Of a stretch of DNA of 5,110 bases, positions 5,108-5,110 are shown piece by piece; the first letter of the stretch is position 1, and every line of letters begins with the position of its first letter. The notes under the pieces are model-generated. The model was given only the letters and a program-made list of their open reading frames with translations, ran no database searches and was not told the DNA's origin. This DNA is from Spirochaetales bacterium (GTDB lineage: Bacteria; Spirochaetota; Spirochaetia; JABMQR01), in NCBI GenBank assembly GCA_023139255.1, contig JAGLNY010000081.1, positions 1-5,110 on the forward strand, in the 5' to 3' direction. The position numbers and the translations under genes were made by a program.

Positions 5108-5110
5108 TTT

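Overview
The window looks like part of a carbohydrate-utilisation locus from a free-living, sugar-scavenging bacterium. The main cues are a CUT1 ABC importer of the LplB/YtcP type, a two-component system with HisKA_3 and NarL proteins, and a glycosyl-hydrolase-like protein with a C-terminal beta-sandwich. Such sets are common in Spirochaetota (Spirochaeta/Sediminispirochaeta-like) and in Bacillota such as Paenibacillaceae. I cannot choose between them from this sequence alone. Base composition is moderate, and start codons include apparent TTG and weak Shine-Dalgarno cases.

Left part (1-847). The 3' end of a plus-strand gene enters the window and stops at 567. It encodes the end of a TIM-barrel-like glycosyl-hydrolase-like protein plus a beta-sandwich tail. 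From there to 847 no intact gene is visible, but the bases read like a decayed plus-strand coding region broken by a stop codon and a frameshift. It runs into the 3' end of the convergent response-regulator gene.

Middle (848-2808, minus strand). A histidine kinase gene and a NarL-type response regulator gene overlap by four bases (ATGA) and form one operon. The kinase is a multi-pass membrane protein with almost no extracytoplasmic domain, as in the LiaS/DesK group.

Divergent intergenic region (about 2809-3116). It carries a short relic of the start of an IS110-family transposase, a perfect 14-bp tandem duplication, three consecutive inverted repeats and a plausible promoter reading rightward. 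It is both the control region between the two operons and the scar of a mobile element.

Right part (3117-5110, plus strand). Two permeases of a carbohydrate ABC importer (MalF-like/LplB, then MalG-like/YtcP) lie 17 bases apart. They are followed by a small hairpin and a strong Shine-Dalgarno sequence at the very end of the window, which points to another operon gene just outside, most likely the solute-binding lipoprotein. The ATPase is not in view; CUT1 importers of this group often share a housekeeping MsmX-type ATPase. A working model is that the two-component system responds to a membrane or solute signal and controls the divergent importer, which feeds oligosaccharide to intracellular hydrolases. 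The regulatory link is inferred only from gene arrangement.
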